Made by a program: the position numbers and the translations under genes. Source: Lachnospiraceae bacterium (GTDB lineage Bacteria; Bacillota; Clostridia; Lachnospirales; Lachnospiraceae). From it: a stretch of 12,992 nucleotides of DNA. The notes beneath the pieces are model-generated. The model did not search any database. It worked only from the letters and a program-made list of their open reading frames with translations, and was not told where the DNA came from. Below are positions 7,184-12,946 of this stretch, one piece after another (position 1 is the first letter of the stretch; each line of letters begins with the position of its first letter). Location of the stretch: positions 1 through 12,992 of the forward strand of contig CAAHDV010000064.1 of the NCBI GenBank assembly GCA_900770535.1, in the 5' to 3' direction.

Positions 7184-8228
7184 GATTTTAAGTGGGAATG
7201 CACTCTACACATTCATTGCCATAATCATCGGCTTCGTGGCAGGAGCCGTGCTTCTGGCCGTGGCCGGCATCAATCCGGGCGTTGCTTACGGAAAACTGTT
7301 AAACGGCGTTTTCGGTCAGGTGAAATATGTCACCTGGAGCGTTGTGTATGCAGCGCCGCTGATCCTCACCGGACTGAGCGTTGCCTTCTCTTTCCGGACC
7401 GGCGTTTTCAACATCGGAGCTGAGGGACAGTTCGTTGTGGGTTCCATCGCAGCCTGCGTGGTCGGTATTGTCTTTCATCTGCCGGCCCCGCTCCACATTT
7501 TTCTCTGCATTGTGGCAGCTGTGGCAGCGGGAGCTCTCTGGGGCGTTATCGTCGGTTTCCTGAAGGTAAAACGAGGCATCAATGAAGTGCTTTCCTATAT
7601 CATGTTCAACTGGATCGCCTTCTACCTTTCCAACTACATCGTAAACCTGAAAGCCATCCGGAGAGTCGGAGGCGGTGAGGCCAGCCAGGACGTGGCAGAT
7701 ACGGCCCGCATCCTCGCGCCGGAATTTGTCAAGACAGCTACCCGCTGTACCGCAGCCAACTGGGGTATCGTCATCGCTGTTGCAGCAGCCATCCTCGTAT
7801 GGTTCATCATCAGCAAGACGACTCTGGGTTATCAGCTCCGGGCAGTCGGTTTCAGCAAGAGCGCCGCTGAGTACGGCGGAATCAACACCAACAAGATGTT
7901 CCTGACCGCTATGGCGATCTCCGGAGCACTGGCAGGCCTGGGCGGCGCTGTTCAGACCCTTGGTATGGCCGGCCGTGTGAGCCAGTTTGCCAGCCAGGAG
8001 CAGTACGGTTTCCAGGGAATCACCGTAGCGCTGATCGGTTCCTCCCATCCGGTGGGCTGCATCTTCGCAGGTCTTTTCTACGGAGCCATGAAATACGGCG
8101 GCGGTAAGTTAAGCCTGGTAAACGCACCGGCGGAGGTTGTTGATATCATCATGGGTATCATCATCTTCTTCATCGCCATCTCTCACATTTTCAAAGTGAT
8201 CTTTAACCGGAAAAAAGGAGGAAAATAA
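7167..8228 (+). CDS. nupP: Nucleoside ABC transporter permease, first subunit
   Basis: This 353-residue polytopic membrane protein is of the BMP-associated branched-chain/ribose-type permease family (NupP/YufP-like). It has about eight to nine hydrophobic segments, beginning at residues 13-33. The family segment FRTGVFNIGAEGQF (77-89) and a later conserved loop QLRAVGFSKSAAEYGGI are both seen. The start at ATG 7167 lies inside the end of the ATPase gene and has GGAGGT 8 nt upstream, which indicates translational coupling. It pairs with the smaller permease that starts 2 nt after its stop to form the membrane channel. Substrate specificity for purine nucleosides is inferred from the family and from the adenosine deaminase and phosphorylase genes downstream. 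Confidence 0.93.
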   Translation: MSRKDKILSGNALYTFIAIIIGFVAGAVLLAVAGINPGVAYGKLLNGVFGQVKYVTWSVVYAAPLILTGLSVAFSFRTGVFNIGAEGQFVVGSIAACVVGIVFHLPAPLHIFLCIVAAVAAGALWGVIVGFLKVKRGINEVLSYIMFNWIAFYLSNYIVNLKAIRRVGGGEASQDVADTARILAPEFVKTATRCTAANWGIVIAVAAAILVWFIISKTTLGYQLRAVGFSKSAAEYGGINTNKMFLTAMAISGALAGLGGAVQTLGMAGRVSQFASQEQYGFQGITVALIGSSHPVGCIFAGLFYGAMKYGGGKLSLVNAPAEVVDIIMGIIIFFIAISHIFKVIFNRKKGGK

Positions 8229-8230
8229 AA

Positions 8231-9166
8231 ATGAATGTAATCATTAAAGATCTTGGTCTTCTGATCAATGCAATGCTGATCGCCACGCCTCCTCTTCTTC
8301 TGGCAGCCCTGGGCTCCTGCTTTTCCGAGCGCAGCGGCGTGGTAAATATCGGAATCGAGGGTATGATGACCATTGGCGCTTTCATCGGTGCAGTTGCCGC
8401 TTACTACAGCGGAAACGGCTGGCTCGGTTTTTTCTGCGGCGGTCTTGCGGGAGCGGCCTTCGGCGTGCTTCATGCGGTTGCCTGCGTTACCTTTGGCGCA
8501 GACCAGACGATTTCCGGTACGGCCATCAACTTCATTGCGCCGGGACTTGCGGTCTTCCTCTGCAAGGCCATGTTTGAGAACTCTTCCGATTCACCGGCCC
8601 TTGACACTGCCAGCAAACTGCCGAAAATGTTCAACGGCGTATTTCCGGCCGGTTCCTTCGGTTACAACGTGCTTTCCACCTATTCCGCAGCTTATTTGAG
8701 CTTCGTGGTCGTTCTGGTGGTATGGTTCGTTTTCTACAAGACCCGTTTCGGTATGAGACTCCGGGCGGTAGGCGAGCATCCCCAGGCCTGTGAGACTCTG
8801 GGAATCAACGTGTTCCGCATCCGTTACATCTGCGTGATCCTCTCCGGATTCCTCTCCGGACTTGGCGGAGCCTATGTGACCCTGGCAACCGTAAGCCAGT
8901 TCCGCCCGAGCGTTATCGTAGGACAGGGCTTCATCGCTATTTCTGCCGTTATTTTCGGTAAATTCAAACCCCAGGGAACTTTCAAGGCCTGCCTGCTGTT
9001 CGGCTTCTGTAACGGCGTGAAATCCCTGCTGGGAGCAAGCAATGTCGTTTCCCCGTATCTGATCTCCATGATCCCCTATGTGGTAACGATCCTGGCGCTG
9101 GTATTCTTCGTAGGAAACTCCAGAGTTCCGGCAGCCAACGGAAAACCGTATGTGAAGTCCAAATAA
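8231..9166 (+). CDS. nupQ: Nucleoside ABC transporter permease, second subunit
   Basis: This 311-residue polytopic membrane protein is the second permease of the BMP-type transporter (NupQ/YufQ-like). The paralogous motif SGVVNIGIEGMM (35-46) corresponds to GVFNIGAEGQF in the first permease, and RLRAVGEHPQACETLGI corresponds to its QLRAVGFSKSAAEYGGI loop. Eight or so hydrophobic segments are visible. GGAGG lies at the very end of the preceding gene, and ATG 8231 follows its stop by 2 nt, so the two subunits should be made in equal amounts. The adenosine deaminase gene begins 15 nt after the stop, so imported nucleosides are probably processed by the same operon. Confidence 0.93.
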   Translation: MNVIIKDLGLLINAMLIATPPLLLAALGSCFSERSGVVNIGIEGMMTIGAFIGAVAAYYSGNGWLGFFCGGLAGAAFGVLHAVACVTFGADQTISGTAINFIAPGLAVFLCKAMFENSSDSPALDTASKLPKMFNGVFPAGSFGYNVLSTYSAAYLSFVVVLVVWFVFYKTRFGMRLRAVGEHPQACETLGINVFRIRYICVILSGFLSGLGGAYVTLATVSQFRPSVIVGQGFIAISAVIFGKFKPQGTFKACLLFGFCNGVKSLLGASNVVSPYLISMIPYVVTILALVFFVGNSRVPAANGKPYVKSK

Positions 9167-9181
9167 TTATGAGGTAAAAGA

Positions 9182-10162
9182 ATGGAAAAAGAGAAGCTGA
9201 AATCAATGCCGAAGGTGGAGCTTCACTGCCACCTGGACGGTTCGCTTTCTCGCTCATTCATCAGTCAGGAGCTCGGTAGAGAGGTAGATCCTACCGAGCT
9301 CCAGGTGGCTTATGGATGCCGCAGTCTGAAGGAGTATCTGGAAAAATTTGACCTTCCGGTGCAGTGCCTTCAGTCGGAGAAAAGCATGAGAAAAGCCGGA
9401 TATGATTTTATCCGGAGCGTGGCGGCGGAAAATATGAAATATGTGGAAGTGCGTTTTGCACCGCTCTTTTCCGCCCATGAAGGATTTTCCACAGAGCAGG
9501 TCATCGAAGCCCTGCTCAACGGCCTGGAAGACGGGCGGAAAGATTTTGGCACCGAGTCCAACATCATCGTCTGCGCGATGCGTCATCAGTCCGAGGAGGA
9601 CAACCTGGCCATGTTCAGGGCGGCCAGAAATTTCCTGGGCGAGGGCGTCTGCTGCGGAGATCTGGCAGGAGACGAGGCGGCCTGGCCGATGAAGAATTTT
9701 GTCTATCTCTTCGAGGAGGCGAAACAACTGGGCCTGCCTTTTGTGATCCATGCAGGGGAGTGCGGCAGTGCGGAAAACATCCGGGAGGCCGTGGAGTGCG
9801 GGGCCAGAAGGATCGGCCACGGCATCGCGATGAAAGGCCATCCGGACATTATCAAGCTGGTGAAGGATACCAGAACCGGTGTGGAGATGTGCCCTATCAG
9901 CAACCTGCAGACCAAGGCTGTGGAAGGGCCGGAGGACTATCCCATGCGGGAATTTCTGGATAACGGCCTTCTCGTGACGGTGAACACGGACAACCGTACC
10001 GTGAGTAACACCAGCATTTCCAGGGAGCTGGGCTTCATCCAAGAAACCTACGGCATCCGGGACGACGAGCTGAAGCTCATGATGGAAAACGCCGTGCGGG
10101 TGTCCTTTGCAGGGGACAGCGTGAAGGACCGGATTCTGAAAGAAATCCGGGCATTCGGATAA
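9182..10162 (+). CDS. add: Adenosine deaminase
   Basis: This 326-residue zinc hydrolase converts (deoxy)adenosine to (deoxy)inosine in the cytoplasm. Metal and catalytic motifs are all present: HCHLDGS (H15, H17), DLAGDE (160-165), HAGE (H190, E193), RIGHG (H213) and NTDN (D270). CPISN (237-241) is also typical. The second acidic residue of the usual TDDP motif is Asn271 (TDNRTVSNT), a variant I recall from many Firmicute and actinobacterial adenosine deaminases rather than a defect. A TGAGGT site lies 6 nt before ATG 9182. The product inosine is a substrate for the purine nucleoside phosphorylase encoded two genes later. A 12-bp perfect inverted repeat sits in codons 29-41. Related adenine deaminase-like enzymes share the fold, so substrate preference is not proven. 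Confidence 0.92.
   Translation: MEKEKLKSMPKVELHCHLDGSLSRSFISQELGREVDPTELQVAYGCRSLKEYLEKFDLPVQCLQSEKSMRKAGYDFIRSVAAENMKYVEVRFAPLFSAHEGFSTEQVIEALLNGLEDGRKDFGTESNIIVCAMRHQSEEDNLAMFRAARNFLGEGVCCGDLAGDEAAWPMKNFVYLFEEAKQLGLPFVIHAGECGSAENIREAVECGARRIGHGIAMKGHPDIIKLVKDTRTGVEMCPISNLQTKAVEGPEDYPMREFLDNGLLVTVNTDNRTVSNTSISRELGFIQETYGIRDDELKLMMENAVRVSFAGDSVKDRILKEIRAFG
9268..9302 (+). other. Perfect 12-bp inverted repeat inside add
   Basis: GGAGCTCGGTAG (9268-9279) and CTACCGAGCTCC (9291-9302) are perfectly complementary across an 11-nt loop. The loop itself contains a second GGTAG (9283-9287) that could pair with the same CTACC at 9291-9295, so two alternative hairpins compete. No T run follows, so it is not a simple terminator. 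It lies about 90 nt into the gene. Confidence 0.8.
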
Positions 10163-10177
10163 GGGAGGATAAAACAA

Positions 10178-10822
10178 ATGAGAGAACAGCTGCGACAGAT
10201 AAAACTTTGGAAGGTGATTTTTGCGGCAGTGGGTATCCTTCTGGTGGGAACCGGCGTGGCTTTCAACGCCAGGGCGGCCCTGGGAAACGATCCCATCGGC
10301 ATTATCTATGACGGCGTCCGGAACGCGGCGAACCTTACGGCAGAGCAGCTTGGTATGACATCCAATATCGTAAACATCGTTCTTCTGGTACTGGTATTTC
10401 TGGCAGACCGGCATTATGTGAATCTGGGAACTTTTATCTATCTGATTCCCTACGGATTTGCCGTGGACCTGGGCGGAAAGCTCTATCAGGCCCTGATTCC
10501 GGCCCAGACGCTGCCGTTCCAGATCCTGGGCGCTTTCATCGGCTGTCTTCTCTTATATGTGGGTGTGGCAATGTTTATCACCATGGACATGGGTGTGGAT
10601 CCCTTCACCGGCGTGGTGCTCGTCCTTCGGGACAGGCTCCACATGGAGTACCGGAAAATCAAGGTAATCTTCGATCTGTGCATGATGGTACTGGGCTTTG
10701 TGCTGGGAGGAAAACTGGGTGTGATCACGATCCTGACGGCCATCACCGCGGGACCCTGCATCCAGGCGTTCTCCGGCCTGCTCAAAAAATTCTTTGAAAG
10801 CAGGGGGATTGACTATGAGTAA
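10178..10822 (+). CDS. YczE/YyaS-like integral membrane protein
   Basis: This 214-residue protein has about six hydrophobic spans (about 12-33, 61-76, 82-98, 112-134, 162-179, 182-203). It carries two copies of a short motif, LGNDPIG (35-41) and MGVDPFTG (138-145), typical of the YczE-like membrane protein family (DUF6198), suggesting an internal duplication. The biochemical function of this family is not established. AGGGAGG lies upstream of ATG 10178, 15 nt after add, and the gene overlaps the following phosphorylase by 8 nt, so it is firmly embedded in the nucleoside operon. A role in transport or export of a purine or pentose compound is possible from context only. Confidence 0.75.
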   Translation: MREQLRQIKLWKVIFAAVGILLVGTGVAFNARAALGNDPIGIIYDGVRNAANLTAEQLGMTSNIVNIVLLVLVFLADRHYVNLGTFIYLIPYGFAVDLGGKLYQALIPAQTLPFQILGAFIGCLLLYVGVAMFITMDMGVDPFTGVVLVLRDRLHMEYRKIKVIFDLCMMVLGFVLGGKLGVITILTAITAGPCIQAFSGLLKKFFESRGIDYE

Positions 10823-11636
10823 AATGTATGAAAAACTTCAGAAATGTGTTTCCATCATCCGTGAGAAAACTGATTTTGTCCCGGAGGTGGCTCTGATCCT
10901 CGGTTCCGGTCTGGGGGAATATGCCCGGAACATGGATGTAAAGGCGGAGGTTCCCTATTCTGAGATCGAGGGCTTTCCGGTCTCCACCGTGGCAGGCCAT
11001 GACGGCCGCTTCCTTTTCGGCTATGTGGAGAAGGTTCCGATGGTCATTATGAAGGGAAGAGTTCATTACTACGAAGGGTACGATATGACGGATGTGGTGA
11101 TGCCGATCCGGATCATGGGAATGCTGGGGGCGAAAAAAGTGATTCTGACGAATGCGGCCGGCGGTGTGAATCAGGATTTCCAGCCGGGGGATCTGATGAT
11201 GATTACGGATCATATTTCGACTTTCGTGCCGAGTCCGCTTCGGGGGGAGAATCTGGATGAACTTGGGACCCGTTTCCCGGATATGAGTCATGTGTATGAC
11301 CCGGAGCTCTGCGAGGTGATCCGGAAGGCGGCGAAGAAGCTGAATGTACCTTTGAAAGAGGGAATTTATGTTCAGTGCTCGGGGCCGAATTATGAGACGC
11401 CGGCGGAAATCCGCGCTTTCCGTGGAATGGGAGTGGATGCTGTCGGCATGAGTACCGTATGCGAGGCCATGGCCGCGAATCATATGGGGATGAAAGTGTG
11501 CGGGATCTCGTGCATTACGAATATGGCAGCGGGGATCTTGGATCAGCCGCTGAACCATAAGGAGGTGCAGGAGGTCGCTGACCGCGTGAAGACGACGTTT
11601 GAGCGACTTGTAACTGAGATTGTGATGCAGCTTTGA
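10815..11636 (+). CDS. punA: Purine nucleoside phosphorylase (trimeric type)
   Basis: This 273-residue enzyme cleaves inosine and guanosine (and deoxy forms) with phosphate to the free base plus (deoxy)ribose-1-phosphate. Motifs of the trimeric PNP/MTAP family are in order: LGSGLG (29-34, phosphate), GRVHYYEG (81-88), TNAAGG (112-117), SGPNYETPAE (189-198, base site with E194), GMSTVCE (211-217) and SCITNMAAG with N236, then H248. ATG 10815 is preferred over an in-frame TTG at 10794, because AGGGGG lies 7 nt upstream and the family N-terminus then fits. It overlaps the YczE-like gene by 8 nt and is the last gene of the operon before a strong terminator. It would act directly after adenosine deaminase. 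Confidence 0.95.
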   Translation: MSKMYEKLQKCVSIIREKTDFVPEVALILGSGLGEYARNMDVKAEVPYSEIEGFPVSTVAGHDGRFLFGYVEKVPMVIMKGRVHYYEGYDMTDVVMPIRIMGMLGAKKVILTNAAGGVNQDFQPGDLMMITDHISTFVPSPLRGENLDELGTRFPDMSHVYDPELCEVIRKAAKKLNVPLKEGIYVQCSGPNYETPAEIRAFRGMGVDAVGMSTVCEAMAANHMGMKVCGISCITNMAAGILDQPLNHKEVQEVADRVKTTFERLVTEIVMQL

Positions 11637-11657
11637 GGAAAGCTGGAGGAAATATAT

Positions 11658-11697
11658 TTGAGGGGGTCCGCGACTCGGAGCGCGCCCCCTCAATTTT
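11658..11697 (+). terminator. Rho-independent terminator of the nucleoside operon
   Basis: TTGAGGGGG (11658-11666) pairs perfectly with CCCCCTCAA (11685-11693), with an inner CGCG/CGCG pairing, followed by TTTT and a further T-rich stretch to 11704. It lies 22 nt after the phosphorylase stop. The following stretch to 11839 shows no gene; it contains only minor inverted repeats such as AGCCAT/ATGGCT and CATGT/ACATG. Confidence 0.92.
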
Positions 11698-11839
11698 GCT
11701 TTTCTATGCCGTTTGGTTGGGGTGGCGTAATCCCCTGGCATCACTAACTACCTACCTCTTTCCATCCAGCCATTTACAAATATACATGGCTGAAAAGTAG
11801 TCATGTGCAAAACATGTAAGTATTAGTGAAAGAAAATTT

Positions 11840-11868
11840 TTGACATTTAAGAAAAAGTGTGGTAGAGT
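11840..11868 (+). promoter_or_regulatory. Sigma-A promoter of a small + strand RNA
   Basis: A perfect TTGACA at 11840-11845 is followed after exactly 17 bp by TAGAGT at 11863-11868 (4 of 6 consensus). No protein gene with a ribosome binding site follows on this strand; instead a hairpin with a T run ends about 90 nt later. This indicates a short noncoding transcript starting near 11875. Confidence 0.7.
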
Positions 11869-11882
11869 AAATACAAAAAGAA

Positions 11883-11908
11883 GGTACTGCCGATAGACGG
11901 TTAGCCTG
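11883..11908 (+). repeat. Leader repeat, copy in the small RNA
   Basis: This stretch begins GGTACTGCC and ends CGGTTAG-CCTG. The same two blocks occur on the - strand at 12215-12184, at the predicted 5' end of the opposing toxin mRNA, with a longer middle part there. The two copies are inverted in the DNA, so both RNAs carry the same sense sequence near their 5' ends. Confidence 0.65.
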
Positions 11909-11922
11909 ATATATTATTTTGC

Positions 11923-11963
11923 AAAATAGTCGTCTAGTTTTTCGGGCTGGGGCGGCTATTTTT
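11923..11963. terminator. Bidirectional terminator shared by the two convergent RNAs
   Basis: AAAATAGTCG (11923-11932) pairs with CGGCTATTTT (11953-11962), 10 bp with one G-T, with an inner CTAG/CTGG pairing. On the + strand the stem ends in a T run (11959-11963). On the - strand the stem ends in TTTT as well, so it can stop transcription both ways. The toxin stop codon (11958-11956) lies inside the stem. Confidence 0.75.
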
Positions 11964-12054
11964 GTGTTTTATGATTATCTTTACCGAATGTGTATCCGAT
12001 ACTGAAGCAGGTCAAAGCAAAGCTGACTATTGCGATAAAATCTAAAATACTCAT
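11956..12054 (-). CDS. Small hydrophobic peptide, candidate type I toxin
   Basis: This 32-residue peptide starts at ATG 12054-12052 on the - strand, with a perfect AAGGAGG site (12070-12063 region) 8-9 nt upstream. Residues 3-23 form a single hydrophobic span (ILDFIAIVSFALTC, then FSIGYTFG) and the tail KDNHKTQK is charged. This is the usual plan of membrane toxins of type I systems such as Fst or TxpA and of short holin-like peptides, though I cannot name a family from sequence alone. It has its own consensus promoter, a structured leader of about 160 nt and an antisense partner RNA, which argue that it is a true gene. An in-frame ATG 7 codons earlier (12075) overlaps the ribosome binding site and is less likely. 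Expression is probably controlled at translation. Confidence 0.65.
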   Translation of the reverse strand: MSILDFIAIVSFALTCFSIGYTFGKDNHKTQK

Positions 12055-12062
12055 TGGCTCAG

Positions 12063-12216
12063 TCCTCCTTTCCATTAGTTTCCCGGAAGGGTGTCTATGT
12101 ATTCGGAGGATCACAGTCCGTATTTTGCATTGGTTTTTTCGAAAACTGAGTGTAAAAACACTCTGCAATCCTCCGCATAATAACAGGACTAACCGCCTAC
12201 CGTTATGGCAGTACCC
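12063..12216 (-). promoter_or_regulatory. Structured 5' leader of the toxin mRNA with ribosome-site switch potential
   Basis: The leader reads from about 12216 down to the AAGGAGGA ribosome binding site at 12070-12063. CGGAGGAT (12175-12168) can pair perfectly with ATCCTCCG (12111-12104), enclosing a GAGTGT/ACACTC hairpin (12163-12148). The same TCCTCC in 12111-12104 could instead pair with GGAGGA of the ribosome binding site. These two exclusive pairings would expose or hide the start region. This is a typical kind of control for toxin mRNAs, but the fold is inferred by eye. Confidence 0.5.
12184..12215 (-). repeat. Leader repeat, copy in the toxin mRNA
   Basis: Read on the - strand it begins GGTACTGCC and ends GGCGGTTAG-TCCTG, matching both ends of the block at 11883-11908 on the + strand, with about six extra bases in the middle. 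It starts at the predicted transcription start of the toxin mRNA. Internally ACTGCC can pair with GGCGGT to form a 6-bp hairpin. Confidence 0.65.
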
Positions 12217-12222
12217 GTATTG

Positions 12223-12251
12223 ATTATAACAGCTTAAATGACAAAATCCAA
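12223..12251 (-). promoter_or_regulatory. Sigma-A promoter of the toxin mRNA
   Basis: Read on the - strand, TTGGAT (12251-12246) is followed after 17 bp by a perfect TATAAT (12228-12223), which is also preceded by TG as an extended -10. Transcription should start near 12216, giving an mRNA of about 295 nt that ends at the shared terminator. This start lies inside the longest possible reading frame, which excludes the 101-residue version of the protein. Confidence 0.7.
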
Positions 12252-12322
12252 CGAAAAACATATTTATATTTTATAAAAATAAATTTATTGGTTGCAAAAA
12301 ATGAAAGGAGAAAAATAATCAA

Positions 12323-12871
12323 ATGGACATCATAGAATTAAAAGCCCCGTCCCCTGAATACGCCGCCGACATCTGGCAGTTCCGGCAGGAAATCCTGGAG
12401 AAGGATGCTGGAAACAAGGATCAGTTCGCAGGCTGCGGGGGACTTGAAAACTGTACCTCAGCGGAGGAATGGATCGAGCGTATGAAGCTTGGTGAGAGTG
12501 AGGAAAACTGCAAGGATGGCAAGGTGCCGTCCCATATGTATCTGGCAGTCCGGAAAGCGGATAACCGGATCGTTGGCCTGATTGACCTGAGACACCACAT
12601 CAATCACCCGATCCTCGGAACCTGGGGCGGTCACAGCGGTTACTCTGTGCGACCCTCCGAGCGCGGCCATGGCTATGCAAAAGAGATGCTCCGCCAGCTT
12701 CTTCGCAAGGCCGGAGCCCTGGGAATCCAGAAATTTCTTATCACCTGCAAAGTCGGAAATCTCGCCAGTGAGAAGACGATTCTTGCAAATGGCGGTGTCT
12801 TTGACAAGATCGTTGATGGAAACGGAGAAGAAATCAAGAGATTCTGGATTACGATTGACCCGGAGAAATGA
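12323..12871 (+). CDS. GNAT-family N-acetyltransferase
   Basis: This 182-residue protein has the acetyl-CoA binding motif of GNAT enzymes, VRPSERGHGYAKEML (109-123; the R/QxxGxG/A core is R114-G115-H116-G117-Y118-A119). A preceding strand HSGYSV and the later NLASEKTILANGG segment (146-158) are also typical. The acceptor substrate cannot be predicted; candidates are a small amine, an amino acid or a protein N-terminus. ATG 12323 has AAAGGAG about 12 nt upstream, a little long; an ATG at 12301 is blocked by an in-frame stop after four codons. The upstream 60 bp are very AT-rich and may hold the promoter, but no clear -35/-10 pair is seen. The gene stands alone between the small-peptide module and its own terminator. 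Confidence 0.9.
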   Translation: MDIIELKAPSPEYAADIWQFRQEILEKDAGNKDQFAGCGGLENCTSAEEWIERMKLGESEENCKDGKVPSHMYLAVRKADNRIVGLIDLRHHINHPILGTWGGHSGYSVRPSERGHGYAKEMLRQLLRKAGALGIQKFLITCKVGNLASEKTILANGGVFDKIVDGNGEEIKRFWITIDPEK

Positions 12872-12884
12872 TATTTTGAATAAC

Positions 12885-12935
12885 TGCGCGTCGCATTCTC
12901 GTTACTTCAGTGATGAGTTAGACGCGCAATTTTTT
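12885..12935 (+). terminator. Rho-independent terminator of the acetyltransferase gene
   Basis: TGCGCGTC (12885-12892) pairs perfectly with GACGCGCA (12921-12928). An inner stem CTCGTTA/TGATGAG with wobbles encloses a CTTCAG loop, and a run of six T residues follows at 12930-12935. It lies 13 nt after the acetyltransferase stop codon. Confidence 0.92.
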
Positions 12936-12946
12936 ATAAAAATATC

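Larger units (their letters stand above)
11875..11963 (+). ncRNA. Candidate antitoxin small RNA of a type I toxin-antitoxin module
   Basis: The predicted transcript runs from about 7 nt after the TAGAGT element to the T run of the hairpin at 11923-11963, about 90 nt. It lacks a plausible start codon with a ribosome binding site. Its last 40 nt are antisense to the 3' end of the small toxin gene on the - strand, including the stop codon. Its 5' part (11883-11908) resembles the 5' end of the opposing toxin transcript. The arrangement recalls par/Fst-type type I loci, where two convergent RNAs share a bidirectional terminator. The ends are predicted, not observed. Confidence 0.55.

Noticed and set aside
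9254..10414. Open frame of 386 codons on the - strand
   Set aside because: It runs antisense across add and into the YczE-like gene, both well supported; its composition is that of a shadow frame.
11706..11741. ATGCC/GGCAT with GGGG/CCCC as a structured RNA after the nucleoside operon
   Set aside because: The internal loop is large and asymmetric, and there is no promoter or T run beside it; it is probably chance.
11990..12223. 77-codon open frame on the + strand
   Set aside because: It is antisense to the small peptide gene and its leader, lacks a ribosome binding site, and would need read-through of the bidirectional terminator.
11956..12261. Longer 101-codon version of the small - strand peptide
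   Set aside because: Its start lies upstream of the predicted transcription start near 12216 and has no ribosome binding site; the 32-codon version has a perfect one.
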